A program made the position numbers and the translations under genes. Shown here piece after piece: positions 49,271 to 56,885 of a DNA stretch of 64,000 nt. The notes below the pieces were generated by a model. The model saw only the letters and a list, made by a program, of their open reading frames with translations, had not been told where the DNA came from and did not search any database. The first letter of the stretch is position 1. Each line of letters opens with the position of its first letter. The stretch is from Rugamonas rubra (lineage in GTDB: Bacteria > Pseudomonadota > Gammaproteobacteria > Burkholderiales > Burkholderiaceae_D): contig NZ_FOTW01000021.1 in NCBI RefSeq assembly GCF_900114705.1, positions 1 to 64,000 on the forward strand, in the 5' to 3' direction.

Positions 49271-50557
49271 TCATTTCGCCGCCGCCGGCGCCGCCTGCCG
49301 GTCGGCCTCCAGCAGCAGGCGGTCGAACAGCGCGGCCAGCTCCTGCGCGCGGGCGGCGCGCGTGTGGCGCGCCACCAGGGCCGGGCGGGCCGACGGCGCC
49401 TGGCCCTGGCGCGCCAGGCGCAGGAAGCGCAGCAGCGAGGAGGCGATGTCGGCCGAGCTGTCGAGCACGCCGATGGTGTCGATGCCGGCCTGGCGCAGCG
49501 TGGCTGCGGTGTCGCCGGCCGGGTCGGTCAGCGCCAGCACCGGCCGCGCCGCGCGCAGGTATTCGTACAGCTTGGCGGGAATCCGCCCGTTCCAGGCGGA
49601 GGCCTGCAGCAGCAGCAGGCCGTCGGCGGCGAGCATCTCGGCCAGCGCCTCGCGGTGCGGCAGGGGCGGGGCCAGCTCGACCAGCGGCTCGATGCCGAAG
49701 CGGGCCAGCAGGGGGCGCAGGTAGTCGTCGGCGTCGCTGCCGCGCAGCACCAGGCGGAAGTTGGCGGCGCCGATCTCGCCGTCGGCCCGCAGGCGTTCGA
49801 GGGCGGCGAACAGGTGGCGCGGATCGCGCCCGTGCGGATAGATGCGGCCGCTGTGCAGCAGGCGGAAGATGGCGCCGCCGCCGGCCGGGCGCGGGGCCTG
49901 GGCGGCGGCGAAGTCGGCCTCGTCGTAGCCGTCCTGGATCAGCGCCAGGCGCTCGGCGGCCAGTTCGGGCAGGCGGCGCTGGTGCTCGCGCACGGCGCCG
50001 GGCGCGCTGCAGACGATGGCGGCGCAGTGGCGCGCCAGTTTTTGCTCGAGCCAATGGTGGATGCGGCGGGTGCGCTCGGCCGGCGCTTCGGTGTCGCCGC
50101 CCAGGGCGACACGCTGGTCGGCCACCCAGGGGATGCCGGTCAGGCGGTGCAGCGTCAGGGCGATCAGGTGGGCGCTGGCGATCGGATGGCAGGACCAGAT
50201 CAGCTGCGGGCGCTGGCGCTGGATCAGGCGCAGGCCGGCCGGCACGGCGCTCAGCCACCAGGAGACCCAGCGGTCGGGCTGGGCCAGCCAGTCCGGGTGG
50301 CGCCCGCCCAGCGCGAGGTGGCGCGCGGCGTCGAGCGCCAGGCTGCGGCGCACCGACAGGGCCGGGCCGGCGTCGGGCTCGGCGGCGGCCGGCGGCGCCG
50401 GGTCGCGCTGTGGATAGGCGCGCACGCCGGCGCTCAGCAACTGTGCCTGCCAGCCCTGCGCCGGCAGGTGGCGGGCGAAGTTGAGCGTGCGCTGCACGCC
50501 GGCGTCGCCGCGCATCGGCGGCAACTGGAAGGCGACCATCAACACGCGTTTCACCAT
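49271..50557 (-). CDS. glycosyltransferase family 4-like
   Basis: A 428-residue GT-B-fold transferase starting MVKRVLMVAFQLPPMRGDAG. The acceptor-binding half has GVQRTLNFARHLPAQGWQAQ and IWSCHPIASAHLIALTLHR. The donor half has FRLLHSGRIYPHGRDPRHLF, a hydrophobic ADGLLLLQASAWNGRIPAKL and YEYLRAARPVLAL (the E-x7-E-like region is partly degenerate). The sugar is unknown. The start overlaps the 3' end of the hydrolase gene (ATGGTGA). The same frame is open further upstream only because of base bias. Confidence 0.86.
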   Translation of the reverse strand: MVKRVLMVAFQLPPMRGDAGVQRTLNFARHLPAQGWQAQLLSAGVRAYPQRDPAPPAAAEPDAGPALSVRRSLALDAARHLALGGRHPDWLAQPDRWVSWWLSAVPAGLRLIQRQRPQLIWSCHPIASAHLIALTLHRLTGIPWVADQRVALGGDTEAPAERTRRIHHWLEQKLARHCAAIVCSAPGAVREHQRRLPELAAERLALIQDGYDEADFAAAQAPRPAGGGAIFRLLHSGRIYPHGRDPRHLFAALERLRADGEIGAANFRLVLRGSDADDYLRPLLARFGIEPLVELAPPLPHREALAEMLAADGLLLLQASAWNGRIPAKLYEYLRAARPVLALTDPAGDTAATLRQAGIDTIGVLDSSADIASSLLRFLRLARQGQAPSARPALVARHTRAARAQELAALFDRLLLEADRQAAPAAAK

Positions 50558-51378
50558 GATGTGATCCAGTCGTGGCTGTGGTTGGCGACGGCGGCGCGCC
50601 AGTCGGCGCGCGCGAAGGTGTGGTTGGCGCCGGCCACGCAGACCTGGCGCACGCGCGGCGAGGCGAGCAGGGCGCGCCAGCCCGGGTCGCTGTCGGGCAG
50701 GGCGGAGAATTCGCGCGCGCCCAGGTCGGCGCCGCCGAGGATGAACAGGACGCGGCCGGGGAAGCGTTCGAGCGCCAGGCGCAGGCGCTCGGGCAGGCCG
50801 GCCTCGGCGCGCGCGCCGGCGGCCTGGCGCGCCAGCTCGCGCAGCGAGGCCAGGCTGGCGCGCAGGCCGAGCCGGCCGGCGGCCAGCTTGCGCCAGAACT
50901 CGCCCTCGGCCAGGCGCTCCAGATAGTAGTGGCGCAGCGTGGCGCGGGCCATGCCCTGGGCGGTGCGCACCCAGGGGTTGAGCAGCACCAGGCCGCTCAC
51001 GCGCGGGTCGGCCGGGGCGTAGAAGGCGGCCGCGCTGGCGCCGTCGCACAGGCCCCACAGCACCAGCTCGCGCAGCGCCGGCACCACGCGGCAGAAATGC
51101 AGCACCGCCGCCGCCAGGTCGTCGTCGATGCGTTCGAAGTCGCGCGGCGCGCCCTCGCTGTCGCCCATGCCACGGTAGTCGAAGCGCATCACGGCGATGC
51201 CGGCGGCGGCCAGCTGGCGCGCCAGCAGGACGAACTGGCGGTGGCTGCCGGCGCGGTATTGCGGCCCGCCGGTGACCATCAGCAGGCCGCGCGCGGCGGG
51301 ACGCGGCGGCAGGTGGACGACGCCGACCAGCCAGCAGCCGTGGCACAGGAAGCGTTCGGCGCGGGCCTGCGGGTTCAT
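50551..51378 (-). CDS. hydrolase 1, exosortase A system-associated
   Basis: A 275-residue alpha/beta hydrolase of the group found in exosortase-A EPS loci. Landmarks are CWLVGVVHLPPRPAARGLLM, VTGGPQYRAGSHRQFVLLAR, VMRFDYRGMGDSEGAPRDFE, LVLWGLCDGASAAAFYAPAD and VCVAGANHTFARADW. The elbow reads GLCDGAS rather than GxSxG, so the nucleophile would be Cys. ATG 51378 overlaps the acyl carrier protein stop (ATGA). A role in handling acyl groups on the polysaccharide precursor is inferred from the neighbouring carrier protein and acetyltransferase. Confidence 0.92.
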   Translation of the reverse strand: MNPQARAERFLCHGCWLVGVVHLPPRPAARGLLMVTGGPQYRAGSHRQFVLLARQLAAAGIAVMRFDYRGMGDSEGAPRDFERIDDDLAAAVLHFCRVVPALRELVLWGLCDGASAAAFYAPADPRVSGLVLLNPWVRTAQGMARATLRHYYLERLAEGEFWRKLAAGRLGLRASLASLRELARQAAGARAEAGLPERLRLALERFPGRVLFILGGADLGAREFSALPDSDPGWRALLASPRVRQVCVAGANHTFARADWRAAVANHSHDWITSW

Positions 51379-51617
51379 GGCGAGAGCTTGCCGCGCACGA
51401 AGGCGCTCAGGCTGCCGAGGGTGGCGAAGTGCCGCGCGCTGATCTCGTCGTCGTGCACCTCGATGCCGAAGTGCTGCTCGAGGGCGGCGATCACGCCGGC
51501 CACCGCCATCGAGTCGAGCTCGGGCACGGCGCCCAGCAGCGGCGCGTGCTCGTCCAGGCGCAACTGGCCCAAGCCCAGCGCGTCGCCGAGGATCAGACGG
51601 ACTTGTTCGATTGGCAT
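51375..51617 (-). CDS. acyl carrier protein
   Basis: An 80-residue four-helix carrier: MPIEQVRLILGDALGLGQLR, then PELDSMAVAGVIAALEQHFG. The phosphopantetheine serine is in LDSMA. The C-terminal half has IEVHDDEISARHFATLGSLS. CAGGAG lies 6 bases before ATG 51617. It overlaps the upstream GNAT gene by 25 bases and the hydrolase by 4, so the three are a tightly packed set. Exosortase-A loci commonly encode such a carrier, together with an acyl-CoA ligase that is not in this window. Confidence 0.93.
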   Translation of the reverse strand: MPIEQVRLILGDALGLGQLRLDEHAPLLGAVPELDSMAVAGVIAALEQHFGIEVHDDEISARHFATLGSLSAFVRGKLSP

Positions 51618-52330
51618 GGCGGCTCCTGGGGGCGGCCGTCGGCGGGGATGCCGGCGTCGAGCCGCAGTAGTGGAAACGAACTGTCGCGGCGCGACAGGTG
51701 GACGTAGGGCGCCAGGCTGGCCAGCATCCACTGCCAGCGGCCGCAGCGCAGGAAGGTGGCGCTGCCCAGGCGGCGCGCGCCGAGGCGGGCGTGGGCGCGC
51801 AGCGAGGCGGCGTTGAAGGCGGAGATGCGGCTGCAGCTGCAGCGCACGCCGCGCGCGCGCAGCAGGCGCTGGGCCTCGTCCCACAGGCGGCGGAAGGCCC
51901 AGCCGAGCCGCTCGTCCGGGCGCACGTAGACGTCGAAGTCCCAGGCGCAGGCGGCCGGCAGCAGGTAGCGGGCGCGCACCTCGTCCTCCTGGTAGGCGCC
52001 GGCGAGGAACCAGAGGAAGCCGACCAGCTCGCCCCGGCGGTAGGCCGCCAGGCTCTGCGCGCCCTGCTGGTAGCGTTGGCGCAACACCTCGGCCGGGCGC
52101 GGATAGCCGGGCGGGACCTGGCCGAGGCCGGTCAGCAGGCGCACCTCGATGTCGGCGCCGCGCCCCGGGCACAGCGGGGCGGCGGCGACGGCCTGGGCGA
52201 CGATATGGTAGCGGAACAGCGCCCAGCGGCCGCCCGACAGCAGGGCCAGCAGGCGCTCCAGCGCGTACCAGGCGGCGTCGCGCCAGCCGAGTTGCACGAC
52301 GCTGCGGTGGAGGCGGGCGGTGATCGACAT
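51593..52330 (-). CDS. GNAT-family acetyltransferase of the EPS locus
   Basis: A 245-residue protein. The N terminus is helical (VVQLGWRDAAWYALERLLAL). The GNAT core has GELVGFLWFLAGAYQEDEVR, YLLPAACAWDFDVYVRPDER, GWAFRRLWDEAQRLLRARGV and SAFNAASLRAHARLGARRLG. The usual acetyl-CoA loop is poorly conserved. Next to an acyl carrier protein it could transfer an acyl group to a sugar amine, which is inference. It is the first gene of the leftward group and is divergent from the asparagine-synthase-like gene. Confidence 0.82.
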   Translation of the reverse strand: MSITARLHRSVVQLGWRDAAWYALERLLALLSGGRWALFRYHIVAQAVAAAPLCPGRGADIEVRLLTGLGQVPPGYPRPAEVLRQRYQQGAQSLAAYRRGELVGFLWFLAGAYQEDEVRARYLLPAACAWDFDVYVRPDERLGWAFRRLWDEAQRLLRARGVRCSCSRISAFNAASLRAHARLGARRLGSATFLRCGRWQWMLASLAPYVHLSRRDSSFPLLRLDAGIPADGRPQEPPCQSNKSV

Positions 52331-52391
52331 GGCGGTCGCGGTGGCAGGGAGTATCGACGCCTCGATTAGACACCGGGGCGGCGGCGGCGGG

Positions 52392-52407
52392 CTTGAGCGA
52401 ACTCAAG
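52392..52407. promoter_or_regulatory. CTTGAG-CGAA-CTCAAG palindrome (FNR/Anr-like box 1)
   Basis: A perfect 16-base dyad containing TTGAG-N4-CTCAA. Its centre is 27 bases from that of the second, better-matching box. It lies 62 bases upstream of the leftward GNAT start. Confidence 0.5.
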
Positions 52408-52418
52408 ACGCTGTGTTG

Positions 52419-52434
52419 CTTGATTAACATCAAG
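52419..52434. promoter_or_regulatory. CTTGAT-TAAC-ATCAAG palindrome (FNR/Anr box 2)
   Basis: A perfect 16-base dyad whose core TTGAT-N4-ATCAA is the exact FNR/Anr consensus. It sits between the two divergent EPS gene groups, 114 bases before the small proline-rich ORF and 89 bases from the leftward GNAT start. Confidence 0.65.
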
Positions 52435-52548
52435 GTCGTGCCGGCGTTTTGTCCCAATCATAGGTGCTAGCGGACTTCGCCGCGCCGGCTCGGCGCCCGG
52501 CCGGCGGACGCGTCGACTTTCAATCCGGCACCCATAAAGGATAGGCCC

Positions 52549-52662
52549 ATGGCGCAGTCCCCCCAGCCCCAGCCCGCGAGCAACTCCGGCGGCCCCCCGC
52601 GGCGGCCCGCCGTTGCGGCGCCGCGCCGCGCCCCGCCGCCGGCGCCGGAGGTGCCGGCATGA
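52549..52662 (+). CDS. 37-residue proline-rich leader ORF coupled to the asparagine-synthase-like gene
   Basis: ATG 52549 is preceded by AAGGATAGG at a suitable distance and opens 37 codons beginning MAQSPQPQPASNSGGPPRRP and ending PPPAPEVPA. Twelve of 37 residues are proline, with PP and PPP runs and several arginines. Its TGA overlaps the next ATG (ATGA), so ribosomes ending here could start the downstream gene. No homologue is recognised. It could be a regulatory leader peptide sensitive to polyproline stalling, or just the translated 5' part of the transcript. Confidence 0.5.
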   Translation: MAQSPQPQPASNSGGPPRRPAVAAPRRAPPPAPEVPA

Positions 52663-54554
52663 GCGGCGTCTGCGGCTGGCTGGGCGCCGGCCGGCGCCGC
52701 GCCGGCATGGGCACGCCGGCCGGCGCGCCGTCGATGCGCCTGCTGCGCATGGCGCGCGAGCTGCACCGCTTCGACGGCGCGCCGCTGCAGACCCTGCTGG
52801 CCGACGGCGGCGCGCTGGCCGTCGCCGCCCACGCCGGCAGCGCCCACCTGCACAGCCGCGACGGCCTGCTGGTGGCGCTGTGGGGCCGCCCGCAGCTGGC
52901 CGGCGCCGGCGGCGACGTCGCCACCGCCGTGGCCCAGCGCTGGCAGGAGCGCGGCCTGGAGGTGTGCGCCGCGCTGTCCGGCCCGTTCGCCCTGTGCCTG
53001 CTCGACAGCGTCAACGGCCAGGCGCTGCTGGCGGTCGACCGCGCCGGCTGCCACGCGCTGCAGTACCAGTGCCGCGACGGCGACCTGCTGTTCGCCTCCT
53101 CGCTCAACGCCCTGCAGGCCCATCCGCAGGCGCGGCGCGAGCTCGACCCCCAGTCGCTCTACAACTATTTGTACTTCCACACGGTGCCGGGGCCGGCCAC
53201 CGTGCACCAGGACTGCCGCCGCCTGCTGCCCGGCGAGTATCTGCACTTCCGCCGTGGCGCGGCGCGGCGCGGCCGCTATTGGCAGATCGACTACGACGAG
53301 GCGGCGGCGCGCCCGTTCGCGCCGCAGCGCGACGAGTTGATCGGCCTGCTCGAGGCGGCCGTGCGGCGCGCCGCCGGCGCCCACGCGGTCGGCGCCTTCC
53401 TCGGCGGCGGCACCGACAGCTCGACCCTGGCCGCCATGCTGGGCCGGGTCGGCGGCGCGCCGGCGCGCACCTATTCGATCGGCTTCGACGTGCCCGGCTA
53501 CGACGAGCCGGACTACGCCCGGCTGGCCGCGCGCCACGTCGGCAGCGTCCACCACGAGCACCGCGTGACGGCCGACGAGGTGGTCGCCGCCGTGCCGCGC
53601 CTCGCCGCCGTCTTCGACCAGCCGTTCGGCGACGCCGCGGCGGTGCCGGCCTTCTACTGCGCCCAGATGGCGCGGGCCGACGGCGTGCACCGCCTGCTGG
53701 GCGGCGACGGCGGCGCCGAGTTGTTCGGCGGCAATGAACGCTACGCCCGCCAGGCGGTGTTGGCGCGCTACGAGCGGCTGCCGGCGGTGCTGCGCCAGGC
53801 GCTGCTCGAACCGCTGCTGTTCCGTCTGCTGACGGGCGAACGGCCGGCGCTGCTGCGCAAGGCGCGCCGCTACATCGAGCAGGCGGTGCTGACCATGCCG
53901 GCCCGGCTGGAGAGCCACAACCTGCTGCAGGGCTACGGTCCGGGCCGGGTGCTGGAGCGCGACTTCCTCGCCGAGGTCGACGCCGGCGCGCCGCTGGGCC
54001 AGCTGGCCGAGGCCTACTCGCAGAGCCACGGGCTGAGCCAAATCAACCGCCTGCTGGCGCTCGACCTGCGCTTCACGTTGGCCGACAACGACCTGCCCAA
54101 GGTCAACAAGGCCTGCGAGCTGGCCGGCGTCGAGGTCGGCTATCCGCTGCTCGACGACGCCCTGGTGGCGTTCGCCGCGCGGCTGGCGCCCCGGCACAAG
54201 CTGGACGGCGTCCGGCTGCGGCCGTTCTTCAAGCAGGCGCTGCGCGGGGTGTTGCCTGGCACCGCGCTGCGCAAGCGCAAGCACGGCTTCGGCCTGCCGG
54301 TGGGCCACTGGCTGCGGCGCCACGCCGGCCTGCAGGCGCTGGCCTACGACAGCCTGAGCGACCTGAAGGCGCGCCGCATCGTGCGCGCCGACTTCATCGA
54401 CACGCTGCTGGGGCGGCATCTGCCGCGCCATCCCGGCCACCACGGCACCATGGTCTGGGTGCTGATGATGCTCGAACAGTGGTTCGGGCAACGCGAGACG
54501 GCCGTTCACCCCCCCGAGGAGGCCCATGATGAGCTCGAAATTCGCCAAGGATGA
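52659..54554 (+). CDS. asparagine-synthase-like amidotransferase of the EPS locus
   Basis: A 631-residue protein with an N-terminal Ntn glutaminase-like domain (about 1-200) and a C-terminal ATP-pyrophosphatase synthase domain (about 220-600). Two canonical features are altered. The N terminus reads MSGVCGWLG, with Cys at 5 instead of 2, and the PP-loop is GGGTDSS (249-255) where SGGLDSS is usual. LLGGDGGAELFGGNERYA, VNKACELAGVEVGYPLLDD and KRKHGFGLPVGHWLR are typical. Homologues in exosortase-A loci probably amidate or otherwise modify sugar units. The ATG overlaps the proline-rich ORF, and the 3' end overlaps the methyltransferase by 29 bases. Confidence 0.9.
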   Translation: MSGVCGWLGAGRRRAGMGTPAGAPSMRLLRMARELHRFDGAPLQTLLADGGALAVAAHAGSAHLHSRDGLLVALWGRPQLAGAGGDVATAVAQRWQERGLEVCAALSGPFALCLLDSVNGQALLAVDRAGCHALQYQCRDGDLLFASSLNALQAHPQARRELDPQSLYNYLYFHTVPGPATVHQDCRRLLPGEYLHFRRGAARRGRYWQIDYDEAAARPFAPQRDELIGLLEAAVRRAAGAHAVGAFLGGGTDSSTLAAMLGRVGGAPARTYSIGFDVPGYDEPDYARLAARHVGSVHHEHRVTADEVVAAVPRLAAVFDQPFGDAAAVPAFYCAQMARADGVHRLLGGDGGAELFGGNERYARQAVLARYERLPAVLRQALLEPLLFRLLTGERPALLRKARRYIEQAVLTMPARLESHNLLQGYGPGRVLERDFLAEVDAGAPLGQLAEAYSQSHGLSQINRLLALDLRFTLADNDLPKVNKACELAGVEVGYPLLDDALVAFAARLAPRHKLDGVRLRPFFKQALRGVLPGTALRKRKHGFGLPVGHWLRRHAGLQALAYDSLSDLKARRIVRADFIDTLLGRHLPRHPGHHGTMVWVLMMLEQWFGQRETAVHPPEEAHDELEIRQG

Positions 54555-55341
54555 AGCGGCCTGGAACACCGGCGGGCACGAGGATTTCTACAGCTACTAC
54601 GAGAAGCAGAGCGGCGGCGCGCTGGCGCGGCAACGCTTCCTGACCATCCAGAGCACGCTGTTGCGCGCGCTGGGCGCGCCGGCCGGGCCGCTCGACGTGG
54701 CCGACATCGGCTGCGGCGCCGGCACCCAGGCCCGGCTGTGGGCCGACAAGGGCCACCGCGTGCGCGGCGCCGACATCAACGAGGCGCTGGTCGGCCTGGC
54801 GCGCCGGCGCGCCGAGCAGTCCGGCCTGGCGATCGAGTTCAGCGTCGCCTCGGCCACCGCCTTGCCCTGGGCCGACGCCTCGATGGACCTGTGCATCGCC
54901 CCCGAGCTGCTCGAGCACGTGGCCGACTGGAGCGCCTGCCTGGCCGAGATGGTGCGCGTGCTGCGCCCCGGCGGCGCGCTGTTCGTCAGCACCAGCAACC
55001 GCCTGTGCCCGCGCCAGGAGGAGTTCGCCCTGCCGCTGTATTCCTGGTATCCGGCCGTGCTGAAGCACCGCTTCGAGCATCTGGCGCGCACCACCCGGCC
55101 CGACCTGGCCGGCTACGCGACCTATCCGGCGGTCAACTGGTTCACCTACTACGGCCTGCGCCGCCACCTGGCGCGGCTCGGCGTGCGCAGCATGGACCGC
55201 TTCGACATGATGGACCTGGGCCAGCACGGCCGCCTGGCGGGCGCGGCGATCCGCCTGCTGCGGCGGCTGCCGCCGCTGCGCTTCCTCGGCCACGTGGCGA
55301 CGCCGTACACGGTGGTGCTCGGCGTCAAAAACGGCGCCTGA
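54526..55341 (+). CDS. SAM-dependent class I methyltransferase
   Basis: A 271-residue Rossmann-fold methyltransferase. The SAM-binding motif I is VADIGCGAGTQARLWADKGH near residue 65. Motif II contains the acidic residue in RGADINEALVGLARRR. SATALPWADASMDLCIAPEL and LEHVADWSACLAEMVRVLRP, followed by GGALFVSTSNR, complete the UbiE/Coq5-like pattern. The target is probably a sugar or lipid-linked intermediate. GAGGAGG precedes two ATGs (54526, 54529). It overlaps the preceding gene by 29 bases. Confidence 0.9.
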   Translation: MMSSKFAKDEAAWNTGGHEDFYSYYEKQSGGALARQRFLTIQSTLLRALGAPAGPLDVADIGCGAGTQARLWADKGHRVRGADINEALVGLARRRAEQSGLAIEFSVASATALPWADASMDLCIAPELLEHVADWSACLAEMVRVLRPGGALFVSTSNRLCPRQEEFALPLYSWYPAVLKHRFEHLARTTRPDLAGYATYPAVNWFTYYGLRRHLARLGVRSMDRFDMMDLGQHGRLAGAAIRLLRRLPPLRFLGHVATPYTVVLGVKNGA

Positions 55342-55373
55342 GCCGGGGCCGGCGCGGCGCGGCGTCGCCGGGG

Positions 55374-55393
55374 CCGTCCGTCCGTCCGTCCGT
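55374..55393. repeat. (CCGT)5 tetranucleotide repeat
   Basis: Five tandem CCGT units lie in the 135-base G+C-rich gap between the convergent methyltransferase and O-ligase genes. No coding frame depends on them. Confidence 0.8.
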
Positions 55394-55476
55394 ATGCCGC
55401 CGCGGCCCGCCGTGCCGCTGCGCCGGGGCCAGCCGCCACGGCGCGCACCGTCGGCCGCCCCCGCCCGCCCGGCAGC

Positions 55477-56787
55477 TCAGTCGCCCATTGAGCGCGCCGT
55501 CCCGCGCGCCGTCCGGCTCTTGGCGGCGCGGGCGCCGACCGGCGGCACCGGCGCCGGCCGCGCGTCGCGCATCAGCACGCGCACGGCCGCCAGCGCCGCC
55601 ATCATATAATAGGGCACGTCGTAGTAGACCAGGCTGAGGAAGGCGCCGCCGACGGCGAAGCCGATCAGGCTCGCTTGCACCATCGTCGCCAGGCTGGCCG
55701 CCCAGCGCCACTCGTCGCGGCCGGCGCCCAGGCGGGCGATGGCCGCCGCCATGCGCCAGGTCAGCACGCCGAGCAGCAGGTACAGGGCCAGGCCGACGAA
55801 GCCGTGCTCGCCGAGCACCTGGAAGTAGATGCTGTGGGCGGCGTGCACGTCGGTCGGGTTGGGCGCGTAGCGCAGGAAGGTGGACGGCTCGGAGATCTCG
55901 AAGCCGCCGCCGAAGAAGCGGTCGCGCGCCAGGTTGTAGGCCATGCGCCAGGCGTTGATGCGGCCCTGGGCCGAGTCGTCGACCTGGTAGTCGCCGATGC
56001 TGTCCATGCGGCTGCTCCAGCGCGCCGGCATGAACACCAGCAGCAGCGGCACGGCCAGCGAGACGATGCTGCCGAGCATCAGCTTGCGCCCGCTCTTGAA
56101 CCACATGAACAGCACCATCGCGGCGATGGCCAGCAGGCCGCCGCGCGAATAGGAACCCAGCGCGGCCAGCGCCGACAGCAGCATGGCGCCGGTCAGGGCG
56201 TGGCGCAGCCAGCGCCGCGGCGTGTTCTGGTGCAGGTAGTACATCAGCGGAATGGTCATGATCAGGGCCAGGGCGATGGCGTTGTTGTCGCCGATGAAGC
56301 TGCCCTCCGGCCCCCAGACGCGCTCGGTGCCGCCGCTGCGCACGGTGAACACGCCGCCCTTGACGCCGTAGTAGCCGAGCGAGACGACCAGCACCCAGAT
56401 CAGCCGGTGCACGTCCTGGCGGCTGCGGATGGCCATCATCGTCACCAGGCTCATCAGCATGATCTTCATCACCTTGTTCCACTGCCCGTAGGCGGCCGCC
56501 GGGAACAGGGCGAACAGGGTGGTGACGTTCATCCAGGCGATGAAGGCGAGCAGGAGCCAGGTGCAGGGCAGCGCGGGCAGGCCCTTGGGGCCGCGGGCGA
56601 CGACCAGGCTGAGCAGGGTGGCGACGCCGATCACGTAGGCGAAGGGGAAGGTTTGGGCAAAGCCCCAGCCCTGGGTGTGCGGGTTCATCACGCTGATCCA
56701 CACCCACATCAGGACGCCGACGGCCGGCGCGCGCAGGATCAGCGGCAGGCTGCCGAAGACGATGAGGGTGACCAGGACGTCGCGCAT
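55477..56787 (-). CDS. O-antigen-ligase-like membrane protein, exosortase A-associated
   Basis: A 436-residue inner-membrane protein of the Wzy/WaaL superfamily and the exosortase-A-associated putative O-glycosylation ligase group. It has about 10-12 helices. MRDVLVTLIVFGSLPLILRA opens the chosen start. SVMNPHTQGWGFAQTFPFAY and the periplasmic loop RFFGGGFEISEPSTF, with VHAAHSIYFQVLGEHGFVGL, carry the family's conserved His and Glu. It could polymerise EPS repeats or attach glycans to PEP-CTERM proteins. No strong ribosome site is seen; the frame is open to 56862. Its promoter must lie in the 98-base gap shared with the next, divergent gene. Confidence 0.9.
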   Translation of the reverse strand: MRDVLVTLIVFGSLPLILRAPAVGVLMWVWISVMNPHTQGWGFAQTFPFAYVIGVATLLSLVVARGPKGLPALPCTWLLLAFIAWMNVTTLFALFPAAAYGQWNKVMKIMLMSLVTMMAIRSRQDVHRLIWVLVVSLGYYGVKGGVFTVRSGGTERVWGPEGSFIGDNNAIALALIMTIPLMYYLHQNTPRRWLRHALTGAMLLSALAALGSYSRGGLLAIAAMVLFMWFKSGRKLMLGSIVSLAVPLLLVFMPARWSSRMDSIGDYQVDDSAQGRINAWRMAYNLARDRFFGGGFEISEPSTFLRYAPNPTDVHAAHSIYFQVLGEHGFVGLALYLLLGVLTWRMAAAIARLGAGRDEWRWAASLATMVQASLIGFAVGGAFLSLVYYDVPYYMMAALAAVRVLMRDARPAPVPPVGARAAKSRTARGTARSMGD

Positions 56788-56885
56788 GGGGGGATCTTGT
56801 TGATGTTGCTCAACGGAGTGGGGGCGCCGCTCAGTACACTGGACTCTCGGCCGCCCAACCATCTTATGACAGAGGAGTAGCGCGC

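Noticed and set aside
52331..52548. Sigma-54 promoter for PrsR between the divergent EPS groups
   Set aside because: CGGCACGACCTTGATG on the minus strand has the -24 half but no -12 GC; the similarity is probably due to the FNR-type box.
55374..55393. (CCGT)5 as a phase-variation switch
   Set aside because: It lies between the stops of convergent genes, so slippage would not alter any reading frame or promoter that I can see.
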